Source of the DNA: Fibrobacter sp. UWB10
GTDB lineage: Bacteria; Fibrobacterota; Fibrobacteria; Fibrobacterales; Fibrobacteraceae
Assembly (NCBI RefSeq): GCF_900182935.1
Contig: NZ_FXUE01000004.1
Coordinates: 124,001-188,000, forward strand
DNA: 64,000 nt
Direction: 5' to 3'
A program made the position numbers and the translations under genes. Each line of letters opens with the position of its first letter. The stretch's first letter is position 1. This document shows positions 1 to 9,111 of the stretch, piece by piece. Below the pieces are notes generated by a model. That model saw only the letters and a list, made by a program, of their open reading frames with translations. It made no database searches and was not told the origin of the DNA.

Positions 1-729
1 CGTGTGTTGCAGAAAAAGCAACATCTGCCGGCTCATGCGCTTCCTGCCGCGAAGGAAATCCTGGATTTGTCCGGCCGTGAGGCCGAATACTTTGACTTGC
101 TGTTCTCCGCAGCAGTAACCAAGGATAAAGCCAAGCGTGAAGAACTGATGGCAAAAGCCCTCGGTCTTAGGGACGTGGAACGCCATAGTCTGCAGGCAGC
201 CGAACTCAAACTGCTCGAAAACTGGTGGATTCCGGCTGTTCGCGCTTACCTTGAACTGAACGGTGGCGTTGTTAACGTAAAACAGATTTCACGCGACTTG
301 TGCCCCCCGATTACCGAGGCTCAAGCACAAGAAGCGATCGATACATTGCTCGAAGTCGGCCTGGTCAAGAAGATGGCTTCGGGTAAACTTGCTATTACGG
401 ATACCCATTTGACGGCTGGCGGCCCCGAAAAGAAGCTCGCAGTACGTCATTTCCAGAAAGAAGTGCTCGCTTTGGCTAGCAATGCACTTGACAACATTCC
501 CGTCGATGAAAGAAATATTTCTACTCTTACATTGTCTGTGGATCAGTCTTGCTTCGACGACTTAGGTGATATGCTTAGGGAATTTAGGCGTCTGGTCCAA
601 AAGAGGGTGGACAGTGCCAAGAATCCCGACCGGGTAATGCAGCTTTCGATGGCCTTTTATCCGATTGCACGTAAGGGCGGTGTCCGTACCGTTGATTCTG
701 TGGAGGGCGACAAAAGGGAGTCCAAATGA
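1..729 (+). CDS. TIGR02147-type regulator (5' end missing)
   Basis: The reading frame is open from base 1, so the gene begins before the window; the GTG at 4 is internal and has no ribosome binding site. About 242 residues remain. They resemble the C-terminal part of the TIGR02147 family, an HTH-containing family that is expanded in Fibrobacter: a HLPAHALPAAKEILDLSGRE stretch, a winged-helix-like middle, and a C-terminal LDNIPVDERNISTLTLSVDQ region. The role is presumed transcriptional; the DNA-binding N-terminus is not visible. The stop overlaps the start of the next gene by 4 nt (ATGA at 726-729), so it is probably co-translated with the lipoprotein. Family assignment is by pattern recognition. 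Confidence 0.75.
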   Translation, partial: RVLQKKQHLPAHALPAAKEILDLSGREAEYFDLLFSAAVTKDKAKREELMAKALGLRDVERHSLQAAELKLLENWWIPAVRAYLELNGGVVNVKQISRDLCPPITEAQAQEAIDTLLEVGLVKKMASGKLAITDTHLTAGGPEKKLAVRHFQKEVLALASNALDNIPVDERNISTLTLSVDQSCFDDLGDMLREFRRLVQKRVDSAKNPDRVMQLSMAFYPIARKGGVRTVDSVEGDKRESK

Positions 730-2030
730 AGAAATGGGTGTGGCATATAGGATCGGCCGTGATGGGCATGCTGGTTGCAGCATGTACCAATGGTGAGCCA
801 AACAACGCGAGTACTACGCTTGAGACGGAGAACTCGGTTGCTCTTGTTGTGCAGCTAAGCGATGGCTCGCCTGCTGCTCGTACCAAGGTCTTGGTGCGTC
901 CTGCGGACTTTTTGGCTGGCGCTAATAATTTGAAGCTTGAAAAGAGTGCAAAGGGTGAATCTCCGGTAGTTGAATCCGATTCTTCTCTTGGTATCTTGAA
1001 TTTGGAAACCGACGAGAAGGGCCGGTTGAACCTCCCGAGACTCAAACCTGGTGCCTATAATATTGAAGCTCGTCAGGATACCGCGAAGGCATTTGTGCGT
1101 GTGGTGATGACTGATGCATCCCGTGATTCTGTCGTGCTTAAGGTTGAACCGACGGGCGCTGTTTCGGGTCAGGTGAACTTGCCTGAAAGCGAATCGACCG
1201 TGACGGTGGCTGTGAAGGGACTTGATTACTTTGTTGAAACTGACACTGCCGGTAAGTTCAAGTTCTCGAAGCTCCCGAAGGGCATGATCAACTTGGTCGG
1301 TTTCGTATACCGTACCTACAAGACTCTCGATATGAACGGCGAACCTTCGACCATCAGTAACTTGATGACGGTGGGTAACCGCAATGCAAAGATTGAATCT
1401 AAGAAGACTACCGAAGATATCGTGATCGGCCAGAAGATTGTGCCTGCAAACGATACGGTTATCGAAAAGGATGTCTACCCGGTTTACAAATTTGCTGACT
1501 TTGAGGACAGCACCTATGGCTGGTATATTTCTAGGTCTAAGTATGCCGAGGCAGAACTGGATGCCGAAAAGAACGTGGCTGGCCGTAAAGGCATGTCTGC
1601 TCATTTCGTGTACCAGAATGATTCCAACGCCAACTGGGCCTTGATGGGACGTGCCTTGAACGGAATGGTTGACATGAGTAAGCTTGATTCCGTTGAATTC
1701 TGGGCTCGTTCCGGACTCAGCGATTCGGCTCAGTGGATCAGCGTCTCGTTCGATGTGCTTCTCGATTCTATCGCTCTCGATAGCACTGGCTACGAAAACG
1801 GTAAGGCTTGGGTGCACTTGGAACTTGATACCGCCTGGCAGCGTTTCGTGGTGACTCCGAAAGACTTGATCGAACCCGACGAACACAATATCGGTGGCAA
1901 CATCGGTTGGGATGAAGTCAAGAAACACGTGACGAACTTGAACTTCTTCGGTGGTGGTGTTACGGAAGGGACCCCTTACGAAATGTGGGTCGACGACATC
2001 ACGATTTACGGTGTCAAGAACCTTGAATAG
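726..2030 (+). CDS. Lipoprotein with carboxypeptidase-like and C-terminal sugar-binding-like domains
   Basis: A 434-aa protein with a lipoprotein signal peptide (MKKWVWHIGSAVMGMLVAAC); the lipobox VAAC gives a lipidated Cys at residue 20. Residues about 35-150 look like a carboxypeptidase-regulatory/SpaA-like beta-sandwich (AARTKVLVRPADF, LPRLKPGAYNIEA), and a second short repeat follows at about 155-200 (GKFKFSKLPKGMINLVGFVY). The last 180 residues (YKFADFEDSTYGWY to MWVDDITIYGV) resemble a galactose-binding-like/CBM11-type jelly roll. It starts inside the stop codon of the preceding regulator, so the two form an operon. This fits an outer-membrane or periplasmic surface lipoprotein; substrate and function are unknown. 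Confidence 0.75.
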   Translation: MKKWVWHIGSAVMGMLVAACTNGEPNNASTTLETENSVALVVQLSDGSPAARTKVLVRPADFLAGANNLKLEKSAKGESPVVESDSSLGILNLETDEKGRLNLPRLKPGAYNIEARQDTAKAFVRVVMTDASRDSVVLKVEPTGAVSGQVNLPESESTVTVAVKGLDYFVETDTAGKFKFSKLPKGMINLVGFVYRTYKTLDMNGEPSTISNLMTVGNRNAKIESKKTTEDIVIGQKIVPANDTVIEKDVYPVYKFADFEDSTYGWYISRSKYAEAELDAEKNVAGRKGMSAHFVYQNDSNANWALMGRALNGMVDMSKLDSVEFWARSGLSDSAQWISVSFDVLLDSIALDSTGYENGKAWVHLELDTAWQRFVVTPKDLIEPDEHNIGGNIGWDEVKKHVTNLNFFGGGVTEGTPYEMWVDDITIYGVKNLE

Positions 2031-2042
2031 TCTTTAATCCAA

Positions 2043-2108
2043 TGGATAAAATGTCAATGAAAAGTGCCCTCCGGGGCACTTTTTTTTGCGTTCCTGAAAA
2101 TAATTTTT
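2043..2108 (+). promoter_or_regulatory. Regulon site A and -10-like element of the first GH43 gene
   Basis: TGGATAAAATGTCAA (2043-2057, centre 2050) has a degenerate left arm and a perfect GTCAA right arm. TAATTTTT begins at 2101, exactly 51 nt from the centre. The start codon is at 2154. Confidence 0.65.
2062..2088 (+). terminator. Rho-independent terminator
   Basis: The stem AGTGCCC/GGGCACT with a TCCG loop is followed by eight T. It ends the regulator-lipoprotein operon and lies between the palindrome at 2043 and the TAATTTTT element at 2101 of the next promoter. Confidence 0.85.
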
Positions 2109-2153
2109 GAGTTAAGAAGGTTTGGTTGTGTTTATGCCTTCGAAGGAGTCCAT

Positions 2154-4382
2154 ATGGATCTTAGGAATGTTTGGAATTTTGCTGGTCTGAAAAAGACCGC
2201 TTGTATGGTTGCGGGTCTTGCCGCATTTGGCTTGGCCGACAACCCGATTTCTAGTTATCACTACTTGGCTGACCCAGGTGCTGCCGCCGATGATACTTAT
2301 TTCTACGTCATTACCGATTCGGATGACCCTGCTGCATCTAATGCCAATGGCTATAATATCAAGGCCCTTTACGGTTTCCGTACCAAGGATATGAAGAACT
2401 GGACCGACTTCGGTATCATTTACGACGCGCGTAAGGTGGACGGTATCGGCGATATCTGGGCATCCGGCATTGCGGTGAACCCCAACGACCATAGACTTTA
2501 CATCGTGTTCCCCGATGGTGGTGGCGGCGGTATCGGCCTTATCGGTGCCGACAGCATTGCCGGCCCCTGGACGAACCCGGTCTCTGGCAACAAGAAACTC
2601 ATCAACAACTGGGGTGGCGGCATCTCGGATTGCGACGGCATCGGCTGGTGTTTTGACCCGGCAATCTTCTTCGATGACGACGGTACAGGCTACTTCACCT
2701 TTGGTGGCGGTAGCAGCGATAGCCGCCCGGCGAACAACAACAATAACGATATCTTCAACATTTACAAGTTGAACAAGGATATGAAGGGCTTCGATGTAAG
2801 CACCAAGACTCACCTGAAGATTGGTGGTCCGAAGGCGATGGAAGCCTCGTACATCCACAAGTATAAGGGCAAGTATTACCTCTCTTACAGTACTGCCGAT
2901 TTGCGTATTGCGTACGGCATGTCCAACAACCCCATGGGTCCCTACGAATACAAGGGAATCTTCATGGGTAACCCGAACATTGGCGGCCAGAACATCAATG
3001 CGAACAACAACAACCACCATGGCATTGCCGAATTCAAGGGCCACTGGTATGTCGCTTATCATGACCGCCGCATTGCGAACGGTTACGACGGCTTGGAAAA
3101 GATTCCTGCCGATGACGGTAAGGCGAATCCGGTGCCGGCATTCCACCGCAGTGTGAGCGTTGACGAGTTCTACTACAACAGCGACGGCACCATGAAGGAA
3201 CTGACCTTCACGAAGGAAGGCCCGAAGCAGATTGAAAACTTCGATCCGTACGACTGGTACCCGGCTCTCACGAGTTCCAAGCAGAAGGGCATCCGTAGCC
3301 GTTCCAACTGGAGCCCGGGCAAGGTCGCTGAGCACCTGTTGCTCCCGCTTTCTTCCAAGGAATCCTGGATCCGCGTGAGTGGCGTTGACTTTGGTACTGC
3401 GGCCACCGGTTTCGTGGTGCAGGCGGCAAGTGCAGCCGACGGCAACAAGATTGAAATCCACACGGGTTCTGCGACGGGTACGCTCGCTGGCACTTGTACC
3501 TTGAAGAATACCGGCAACAAGTCGACCTTCGCCGAAAATTCTTGCGAAGTTACTGGCCTCAAGGGCATCGTGGAAAATGTATTCCTGGTGTTCAAGGGTT
3601 CTCAGGATTCGACCATGGCCATTAAGGCTTGGGGCTTCGAAGGCAGCGGAACCACTCCGCCGACTCCGCAGACTCCTTATGGCGACAAGGCTGTGACGAT
3701 TCCGGCCAAGATCGAAGCAGAAAACTATGACGTTCCGGGTACGGGCCGCGGTGGCGATGTCGATTCTTACAGCGACAACGATTCCGAAAATCAGGGCGAT
3801 GCCGATTTCCGTTCCGACTTGGGTGTCGATATCGTGCTGGGTGGTACCGGCAAGGCTATTGGTTACACCGCTGCTGGCGAATGGTTGGAATACTCGATTG
3901 TGGTTCCTGAAGATGGCAGCTACGCTATCAAGGCTTCGGCTTCTACAGGCATGGAAAACGGCGCAAGCTTCTGCCTGCTTGTTGATGGCAAGGCTGTGGG
4001 CGATACCGTGAAGGTCCCGCAGACGGGTGAAGACTGGAGCGTTTACGAAGAATTCGATGCTGGTTCTGCTACCCTGACCAAGGGCGAACACATTGTCCGC
4101 CTGGTGGTTACCGGTGACAACGTGAACGTGGACTGGTTCTCGATTGGCGAGACGACCACGGGAATTCATCAGAATGCCAAGCTGAATGTTGCCTCTGTTT
4201 CGACTTACGACGTGTTCGATTTGAGCGGCAAGAAGATTGCAAGCTTTAAGGCCCGCAACATGATCGAAGCTTCCAAGATGTGGCGCGACGGTTCCGTGAA
4301 GGGTTCTGAAAAGGCCCGCGGCGTGAACTTGATTCGTAACCGCACCAGCGGCATGGTGACCAAAATTCGCACCACGAAGTAA
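2154..4382 (+). CDS. GH43 arabinofuranosidase/xylosidase-type enzyme with two CBM6 and a C-terminal tail
   Basis: A 742-aa secreted enzyme. ATG 2154 is chosen because AAGGAG lies just upstream and a signal peptide follows (KKTACMVAGLAAFGLA, then DNPISS); the frame extends further upstream but without a signal. The GH43 five-blade propeller spans about residues 27-355. Its catalytic acids are the Asp of YLADPG, the Asp of CFDPAIFFDDDG and the Glu of MEASYIHK. A CBM6-like module follows at about 361-495 (SWIRVSGVDFGTAAT), then a second CBM6 at about 515-662 (IPAKIEAENYDVPG, GEWLEYSI, NVDWFSIG), then a tail at 666-742 with YDVFDLSGKKIASF and LIRNR. It probably removes arabinose or xylose from arabinoxylan outside the cell. 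It is a close paralogue of the next gene. Exact specificity cannot be read from the sequence. Confidence 0.9.
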   Translation: MDLRNVWNFAGLKKTACMVAGLAAFGLADNPISSYHYLADPGAAADDTYFYVITDSDDPAASNANGYNIKALYGFRTKDMKNWTDFGIIYDARKVDGIGDIWASGIAVNPNDHRLYIVFPDGGGGGIGLIGADSIAGPWTNPVSGNKKLINNWGGGISDCDGIGWCFDPAIFFDDDGTGYFTFGGGSSDSRPANNNNNDIFNIYKLNKDMKGFDVSTKTHLKIGGPKAMEASYIHKYKGKYYLSYSTADLRIAYGMSNNPMGPYEYKGIFMGNPNIGGQNINANNNNHHGIAEFKGHWYVAYHDRRIANGYDGLEKIPADDGKANPVPAFHRSVSVDEFYYNSDGTMKELTFTKEGPKQIENFDPYDWYPALTSSKQKGIRSRSNWSPGKVAEHLLLPLSSKESWIRVSGVDFGTAATGFVVQAASAADGNKIEIHTGSATGTLAGTCTLKNTGNKSTFAENSCEVTGLKGIVENVFLVFKGSQDSTMAIKAWGFEGSGTTPPTPQTPYGDKAVTIPAKIEAENYDVPGTGRGGDVDSYSDNDSENQGDADFRSDLGVDIVLGGTGKAIGYTAAGEWLEYSIVVPEDGSYAIKASASTGMENGASFCLLVDGKAVGDTVKVPQTGEDWSVYEEFDAGSATLTKGEHIVRLVVTGDNVNVDWFSIGETTTGIHQNAKLNVASVSTYDVFDLSGKKIASFKARNMIEASKMWRDGSVKGSEKARGVNLIRNRTSGMVTKIRTTK

Positions 4383-4401
4383 AGTTTTATAAATAAAACC
4401 A

Positions 4402-4467
4402 TTGACAAAAAGTCAAAGAAAAGTGTCCTCCGGGGCACTTTTTTTGGTGCTTTTGAAGATAATTTTA
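4402..4467 (+). promoter_or_regulatory. Regulon site B and -10-like element of the second GH43 gene
   Basis: TTGACAAAAAGTCAA (4402-4416, centre 4409) has perfect 5-nt arms. TAATTTTA begins at 4460, 51 nt from the centre. The start codon is at 4509. Confidence 0.75.
4421..4446 (+). terminator. Rho-independent terminator
   Basis: AAGTGTCC pairs with GGGCACTT (one G-T pair) around a TCCG loop and is followed by a T run. It is nearly identical to the hairpin at 2062, which suggests that the promoter-terminator region was duplicated together with the GH43 gene. Confidence 0.85.
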
Positions 4468-4508
4468 AAGATGGAAGGTGTGGTGTTTTACCTTCAGAGG
4501 AGTCCTTT

Positions 4509-6737
4509 ATGGATGTTTGGAATGTGAAAGGCCTGAAGAAGGCCGCGTGTTTGGTCATGGGTTTGGCGGCTTTCGGCCTTGCCGACAACCCGATTTCTAC
4601 TTACCATTACCTGGCAGACCCGGGTGCTGCCGCTGACGATGAGTACTTCTATATCATCACGGACTCCGATGACCCGGCTCCGTACAATTCTAACGGTTAC
4701 AAGATTTACGCCCTTTATGCATTCCGCAGTAGGGATATGCAGAACTGGACCGACTTTGGCATTATTTACGATGCCCGTAAGGTAAGCGGCATTAACGACA
4801 TTTGGGCTTCTGGCATTGCCGTACACAACGGCACGTTCTATATCGTGTTCCCCGATGGCGGTGGCGGCGGCATTGGCTACATCAAGGCTCCTGCAATTGA
4901 AGGCCCCTGGACAAACGCCGTGGGTAATGGCAAGGACAAGCTTGTCGGCGGTCGCGGCATCATCGGCTGCGATGGCGTTTCGTGGTGCTTTGACCCGGGT
5001 ATCTTTATCGATGATGACGGCACGACCTACGTGACGTGGGGCGGCGGCGAAAGCAACAGCCGTCCGAACACCGACAACTTCGATATCGTCAAGCTGAACG
5101 ATGCGAAGAATGCTCCGGTGGGTAACGGCAGCCACGTGAAGGTGAACAACTTGCCGACCCGCAAGATGCTCGAAGCGTCTTACATCCATAAGCACAAGGG
5201 CACTTACTATTTCTCGTACAGTACCGGTTGGCAGCAGGGTGCACCTACCATTGACTACGGTACTTCTAACAACGTAATGGGCCCGTACACTTGGAAGGGC
5301 ACCATTCTCGGCGACCCGAGCATGAACGGCCGCAGCATCAACGGCAACAACAACCACCATGGTATCGCCGAATTCAAGGGCCACTCTTATGTTGTCTATC
5401 ATGACCGCCGTATTGCCAAGGGCCACAACGGCCTGGAAATTATTCCGGCCGATGACGGTCAGCCGAAACCGAACGAAGGCTATCACCGTAGCGTTTCCGT
5501 AGACGAAATGTTCTACAACGCCGACGGTACAATTAAGCAGGTGGTTTGCACCAACGAAGGTCCGGAACAGATTGAAAACTTCGATCCGTACGATTGGTAT
5601 CCGGCTCTCACGAGTTCCAAGCAGAAGGGCATTCGCAGCCGCTCTAACTTTGTGCAGGGTAGGGCCGCAGAACATGTATTGCTTCCGCTTTCGACCAAGG
5701 AATCTTGGCTGCGCGTTTCGGGTGTTGATTTCGGTACTGCAGCGACGGCCTTCAAGGTTGAAGCCGCAAGCGCTGGCGACGGCAACAAGATTGAAATCCG
5801 CACGGGTTCTGCAACGGGTACGCTCGCAGGTACTTGTAACCTCAAGAATACCGGCAACAAGAATACTTATGCCGAAACCACTTGCGAAGTGGAAGGCTTG
5901 AAGGGCATTGTAAAGCAGCTGTTCTTGGTGTTCAAGGGCGCTCAGGATTCTACCATGGCTGTTAAGGCCTGGGGCTTCGAAGGCAGTGGCTCGACTCCTC
6001 CCACACCGCAGTCTCCGTTCGGCGGCAAGGCTTGGGAAATTCCGGGCAAAATCGAAGTCGAAAACTTCGATGAACCGGGTGTCGGCCGCGGCAGCGAAAT
6101 CAAGTCTTACAGCGAAAACGATTCCGACGACCATGGCATTGAAAATGGTGGCACGAGCTACCGCGAAGGTACCGGTGTCGATATTTATAAGAAGGCGACC
6201 GGCTACGTGGTGGGCTACAACCAGTCTGGCGAATGGCTCGAATACACCGTGAACGTGAAGGAAGATGGCGATTACACCATGTACGCTTCTGTCGCAACGG
6301 ACAATTCTACCGCTGGATTCTCGCTGTCTATCGATGACAACAAGATTGCCGACGTCGCAGTCTCTGGTTCCAGCTGGGATGACTTTGCCAATGTGAAAGC
6401 CAATGTGTCTCTGAAGGCTGGCGAACATATTCTGCGCATGACGGTGACAGGCGACTGGTTCGATATTGACTACATCAACTTCGTTGCAGGCAAGGACGCT
6501 CCGGAAGGTACAACTGGCCTGGCTGGCGATATGAAACTGAATGTGGCCAAGGTTGCTCACTTCGACGTGTTTGACTTGAGCGGCAAGAAGGTGGCAAGCT
6601 TTACGGCCCGCAACATGGCCGAAGCTTCCAAGCTCTGGCAGAGTGGTTCCATTCAGGGTAGCGAAAAGGCTCAGGGAATTAGCCTGATTCGCAACCGCGC
6701 AAACGGTGCAATTGCCAAGGTGCGCACTACCAAATAA
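4509..6737 (+). CDS. GH43 enzyme with two CBM6 and a C-terminal tail (paralogue of preceding gene)
   Basis: A 742-aa secreted enzyme preceded by AGGAG. The signal peptide (KKAACLVMGLAAFGLA) ends before DNPIST. GH43 catalytic residues lie in YLADPGAAADD, CFDPGIFIDDDG and MLEASYIHK. A first CBM6-like module lies at about 356-490 (SWLRVSGVDFGTAATAF), a second CBM6 at about 510-660 (IPGKIEVENFDEPG, GEWLEYTVNV, WFDIDYINF), and the tail at 667-742 (FDVFDLSGKKVASF, LIRNR). It has the same order and length as its upstream neighbour and many identical segments, so it is a tandem duplicate. The sequences have diverged around the substrate cleft (for example GWQQGAPTIDYGTSN here), so the two may differ in specificity. 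Arabinoxylan debranching is inferred from family and context. Confidence 0.9.
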   Translation: MDVWNVKGLKKAACLVMGLAAFGLADNPISTYHYLADPGAAADDEYFYIITDSDDPAPYNSNGYKIYALYAFRSRDMQNWTDFGIIYDARKVSGINDIWASGIAVHNGTFYIVFPDGGGGGIGYIKAPAIEGPWTNAVGNGKDKLVGGRGIIGCDGVSWCFDPGIFIDDDGTTYVTWGGGESNSRPNTDNFDIVKLNDAKNAPVGNGSHVKVNNLPTRKMLEASYIHKHKGTYYFSYSTGWQQGAPTIDYGTSNNVMGPYTWKGTILGDPSMNGRSINGNNNHHGIAEFKGHSYVVYHDRRIAKGHNGLEIIPADDGQPKPNEGYHRSVSVDEMFYNADGTIKQVVCTNEGPEQIENFDPYDWYPALTSSKQKGIRSRSNFVQGRAAEHVLLPLSTKESWLRVSGVDFGTAATAFKVEAASAGDGNKIEIRTGSATGTLAGTCNLKNTGNKNTYAETTCEVEGLKGIVKQLFLVFKGAQDSTMAVKAWGFEGSGSTPPTPQSPFGGKAWEIPGKIEVENFDEPGVGRGSEIKSYSENDSDDHGIENGGTSYREGTGVDIYKKATGYVVGYNQSGEWLEYTVNVKEDGDYTMYASVATDNSTAGFSLSIDDNKIADVAVSGSSWDDFANVKANVSLKAGEHILRMTVTGDWFDIDYINFVAGKDAPEGTTGLAGDMKLNVAKVAHFDVFDLSGKKVASFTARNMAEASKLWQSGSIQGSEKAQGISLIRNRANGAIAKVRTTK

Positions 6738-6764
6738 GTTTCCCATAAACACATCCAACCAGGA

Positions 6765-6788
6765 GGACACCCCCGAATGGGGGTGCCC
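6765..6788 (+). other. Strong hairpin between GH43 and GH30 genes
   Basis: CACCCCC (6768-6774) and GGGGGTG (6779-6785) form a perfect 7-bp stem with a GAAT loop, extended by two GC pairs. No T run follows, so this may be a processing or mRNA-stability element rather than a classical terminator. Confidence 0.6.
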
Positions 6789-6831
6789 TTCCTTCCGGAA
6801 AAAAACGCTTGATTTTGAAATTACGAGAATG

Positions 6832-6839
6832 TATTTTAA
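6832..6839 (+). promoter_or_regulatory. Probable -10-like element of the GH30 gene, without the regulon palindrome
   Basis: TATTTTAA lies 39 nt before the ATG at 6871, matching the position of the TAWTTTTW elements of the neighbours. No TTGAY-N5-RTCAA palindrome lies 51 nt upstream of it. Confidence 0.4.
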
Positions 6840-6870
6840 TATCGGGAGTTGTGTTAAAAAGGAGTATAAG

Positions 6871-8961
6871 ATGACAATCCAAAAAATTGCAAAGAGTGTG
6901 GGTCTCGCCTTTGGAGTGGCGGGCCTATGGAGCGCGGCAACGGCGGCAACCGTCAATGTTGACGTGACTGAAGAGCATCAGGTTATCCGTGGTTTCGGTG
7001 GCATGGTGCATAACCAGTGGCAAGGCGGTGGCGGACTTTCCGAAGCCGATGCTAAGCTTGCATTCGGTACGGGCGATGGCCAGATTGGCCTGAATACGCT
7101 GCGTATTCCGGTGTATGCAAATTCCAGTGACTTCAACAAGGAAGTTCAGGCCGCAAAGTATGCCAAAAAGTACGCCGGCGACGATTTTATCTTGTATGCA
7201 ACGCCGTGGACTTCTCCGTATGCGGGTGCAAACCAGCACATGTCTTCTTCGAACTACCAGAAGTACGTGGACCACCTGAACAACTTCAACGATTACATGA
7301 AGAACCAGGGCGTTCCCCTGTACGCCATCTCCATCAGTAACGAACCGGACTGGTGCGGTGAATGGGCTTGCTGGAGCGCTGACGAAATCTACAACTTCAC
7401 CAAGGGCTATGCCGATAAGATGCGCAAGAACGGCGCCAAGGTGATTTCGACGGAATCTTTCCGCTACGACAAGAACCTTTACAACAAGGTGCTGAACGAT
7501 GCTAACGCCCTCAAGAACTGGGATATTCTCGGTGCGCACTTCTACGCCTCTGAAGCTTCTACCGGCGATAATTTCTTCCAGTATAGCCTTGCTGACCAGA
7601 AGAATGTGGAACGCTGGATGACGGAACACTACACCGAAAGCCAGGGCAGTGGTAACTACTGGCGTACCGTGATGCGTACCGGTGACCAGGCGAACCAAAA
7701 CAAGTTGGATACCGTGCGCGCTATGGACGTGGCTTACGAAATGTTCCGCGGACTTGCCATCGGTAACTTCAATCAGTACACTTGGTGGTACATCCGTCGT
7801 TGCTATGGCCTGATTATGGAAAAGGACTTTGGCAACAAGCTCAGCATTCCGCAGAACGAAATCGGTAAGGTTTCTAAGCGCGGTTACATTATGAGCCAGT
7901 ACGCTCGATTCATCCGTCCGGGTGCAATCCGCGTGGGTGCTACTCAAAAGCCCGAAGCCAACTTGTTCGCTAGCGCTTACAAGAGCTCCGAAGGCGACTC
8001 TGTGATTGTGGTGCTTGTGAACCGCGATTACAAGAATACCAAGAGTGTGACGGTGAACGTGAAGGGTGCCGATGTGGAATCCTTCCACGTGTATACCACG
8101 AGTGAAGCTAAGAATGCGAAGTATGAAGGCGAAGTCGAAGCCAAGAACGGTTCTGTGACCATTACCATGGATCCGGGTAACACGAGCAATAAGGACTGCA
8201 TTGTGACGCTCGTGGGTGTTGGTACTCCGGCGGAACCTGTGCCGCGCGAACCGTTTGGCGGCAAGGCTGTGGAACTCCCGGGCAAGATTGAAGCCGAAAA
8301 CTTTGACGTTCCGGGTACCGGCAAGGAAAACAAGACCTATTACGACTCCGATTCCGAAAACCATGCTTGCACCGACGAAGACAAGACGGCCGAATGCTCC
8401 AAGGTTCGTGAAGATACGGGCGTCGATATTTACAAGAAGTCCTCTGGCGCTGTCGTAGTGGGCCATAACCAGGCTGGCGAATGGCTCGAATATACTGTGA
8501 ACGTGAAGGAAGCCGGCGAATACACGATGACCGCTTCTGTTGCGACTGCCAATTCGGATCCGGGCTTTACGCTTTCGATCGATGGCAAGTCCCTGGCCGA
8601 GGTTCCGGTTTCCGGTTCCAGCTGGGATGAATTTAAGGATGTCACGGCCAAGGTGACGCTCCCTGCCGGCGAACACATTCTCCGCCTGGAAGTGACGACT
8701 TCTTGGTTTGACATTGACTACCTCAAGTTCGAAAAGCCCTGCGATGACTGCAATACGACTATTGCTGGCGCTAGCTTGAGCTTGCCGACCGAAGCTGAAA
8801 ACTACCGCATTTTCGATATCAACGGAAGCTACCTCGGTATGGTTAAGGCATCGAGCATGCCGGAACTCCGTACCAATGCGGCTAACCTTGTGAAGCGCGG
8901 TGGCGCCTACCTGGCTAAGTCTATGAATGGTCGTACCAAGCTCATTCAGGTGACTAAATAA
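6871..8961 (+). CDS. GH30 (GH30_8-like) glucuronoxylanase with CBM6 and C-terminal tail
   Basis: A 696-aa secreted endoxylanase. ATG 6871 has AAGGAG upstream and begins a signal peptide (GLAFGVAGLWSAATA); the frame runs further upstream but without these signals. The GH30 domain covers about residues 28-450. The acid/base Glu158 sits in SISNEPDW and the nucleophile Glu252 in WMTEHYTES. The motif WWYIRRCYGLI keeps the arginines that, in the GH30_8 subfamily, bind the 4-O-methylglucuronic acid side chain, so appendage-dependent cleavage of glucuronoxylan is likely. CBM6 lies at about 465-621 (LPGKIEAENFDVPG) and the tail at 628-696 (YRIFDINGSYLGMV, LVKRGGAYLAKS). The CBM6 has a short cysteine-containing insert near DEDKTAECSK. 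The tail is close to that of the next gene. Confidence 0.93.
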   Translation: MTIQKIAKSVGLAFGVAGLWSAATAATVNVDVTEEHQVIRGFGGMVHNQWQGGGGLSEADAKLAFGTGDGQIGLNTLRIPVYANSSDFNKEVQAAKYAKKYAGDDFILYATPWTSPYAGANQHMSSSNYQKYVDHLNNFNDYMKNQGVPLYAISISNEPDWCGEWACWSADEIYNFTKGYADKMRKNGAKVISTESFRYDKNLYNKVLNDANALKNWDILGAHFYASEASTGDNFFQYSLADQKNVERWMTEHYTESQGSGNYWRTVMRTGDQANQNKLDTVRAMDVAYEMFRGLAIGNFNQYTWWYIRRCYGLIMEKDFGNKLSIPQNEIGKVSKRGYIMSQYARFIRPGAIRVGATQKPEANLFASAYKSSEGDSVIVVLVNRDYKNTKSVTVNVKGADVESFHVYTTSEAKNAKYEGEVEAKNGSVTITMDPGNTSNKDCIVTLVGVGTPAEPVPREPFGGKAVELPGKIEAENFDVPGTGKENKTYYDSDSENHACTDEDKTAECSKVREDTGVDIYKKSSGAVVVGHNQAGEWLEYTVNVKEAGEYTMTASVATANSDPGFTLSIDGKSLAEVPVSGSSWDEFKDVTAKVTLPAGEHILRLEVTTSWFDIDYLKFEKPCDDCNTTIAGASLSLPTEAENYRIFDINGSYLGMVKASSMPELRTNAANLVKRGGAYLAKSMNGRTKLIQVTK

Positions 8962-8987
8962 GCTTCGAATTTAGGCGAAATTTTGCA

Positions 8988-9017
8988 AAAAATCCCGGAT
9001 TGTTTCCGGGATTTTTC
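8988..9017 (+). terminator. Rho-independent terminator
   Basis: AATCCCGGA (8991-8999) pairs with TCCGGGATT (9005-9013), then a T run. It ends the GH30 gene. Confidence 0.85.
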
Positions 9018-9022
9018 GTTTG

Positions 9023-9088
9023 TTGACGGTTTGTCCATAGAAAAACGAGCCTTTTTTTGATGATTTGGGCGATTTGAGGGTAATTTTA
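9023..9088 (+). promoter_or_regulatory. Regulon site C and -10-like element of the first CE6 gene
   Basis: TTGACGGTTTGTCCA (9023-9037, centre 9030) has one mismatch in the right arm. TAATTTTA begins at 9081, 51 nt from the centre. The start codon is at 9112. Confidence 0.7.
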
Positions 9089-9111
9089 GAGTGTTGCAAA
9101 AGGAGTGTGAA

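Noticed and set aside
6765-6788. Hairpin as a rho-independent terminator
   Set aside because: The stem is strong but no T run follows, so it is listed only as a hairpin.
6809-6823. TTGATTTTGAAATTA before GH30 as a regulon site
   Set aside because: The right arm does not match and the centre is only 16 nt from the TATTTTAA element.
4494-6956. Very long open frame on the minus strand opposite the second GH43 gene
   Set aside because: It mirrors the GC-biased codons of the real gene, has no ribosome binding site and no recognisable protein. The same holds for the long minus-strand frames at 14235-16670, 26951-29545, 56711-59098 and 58905-62633.
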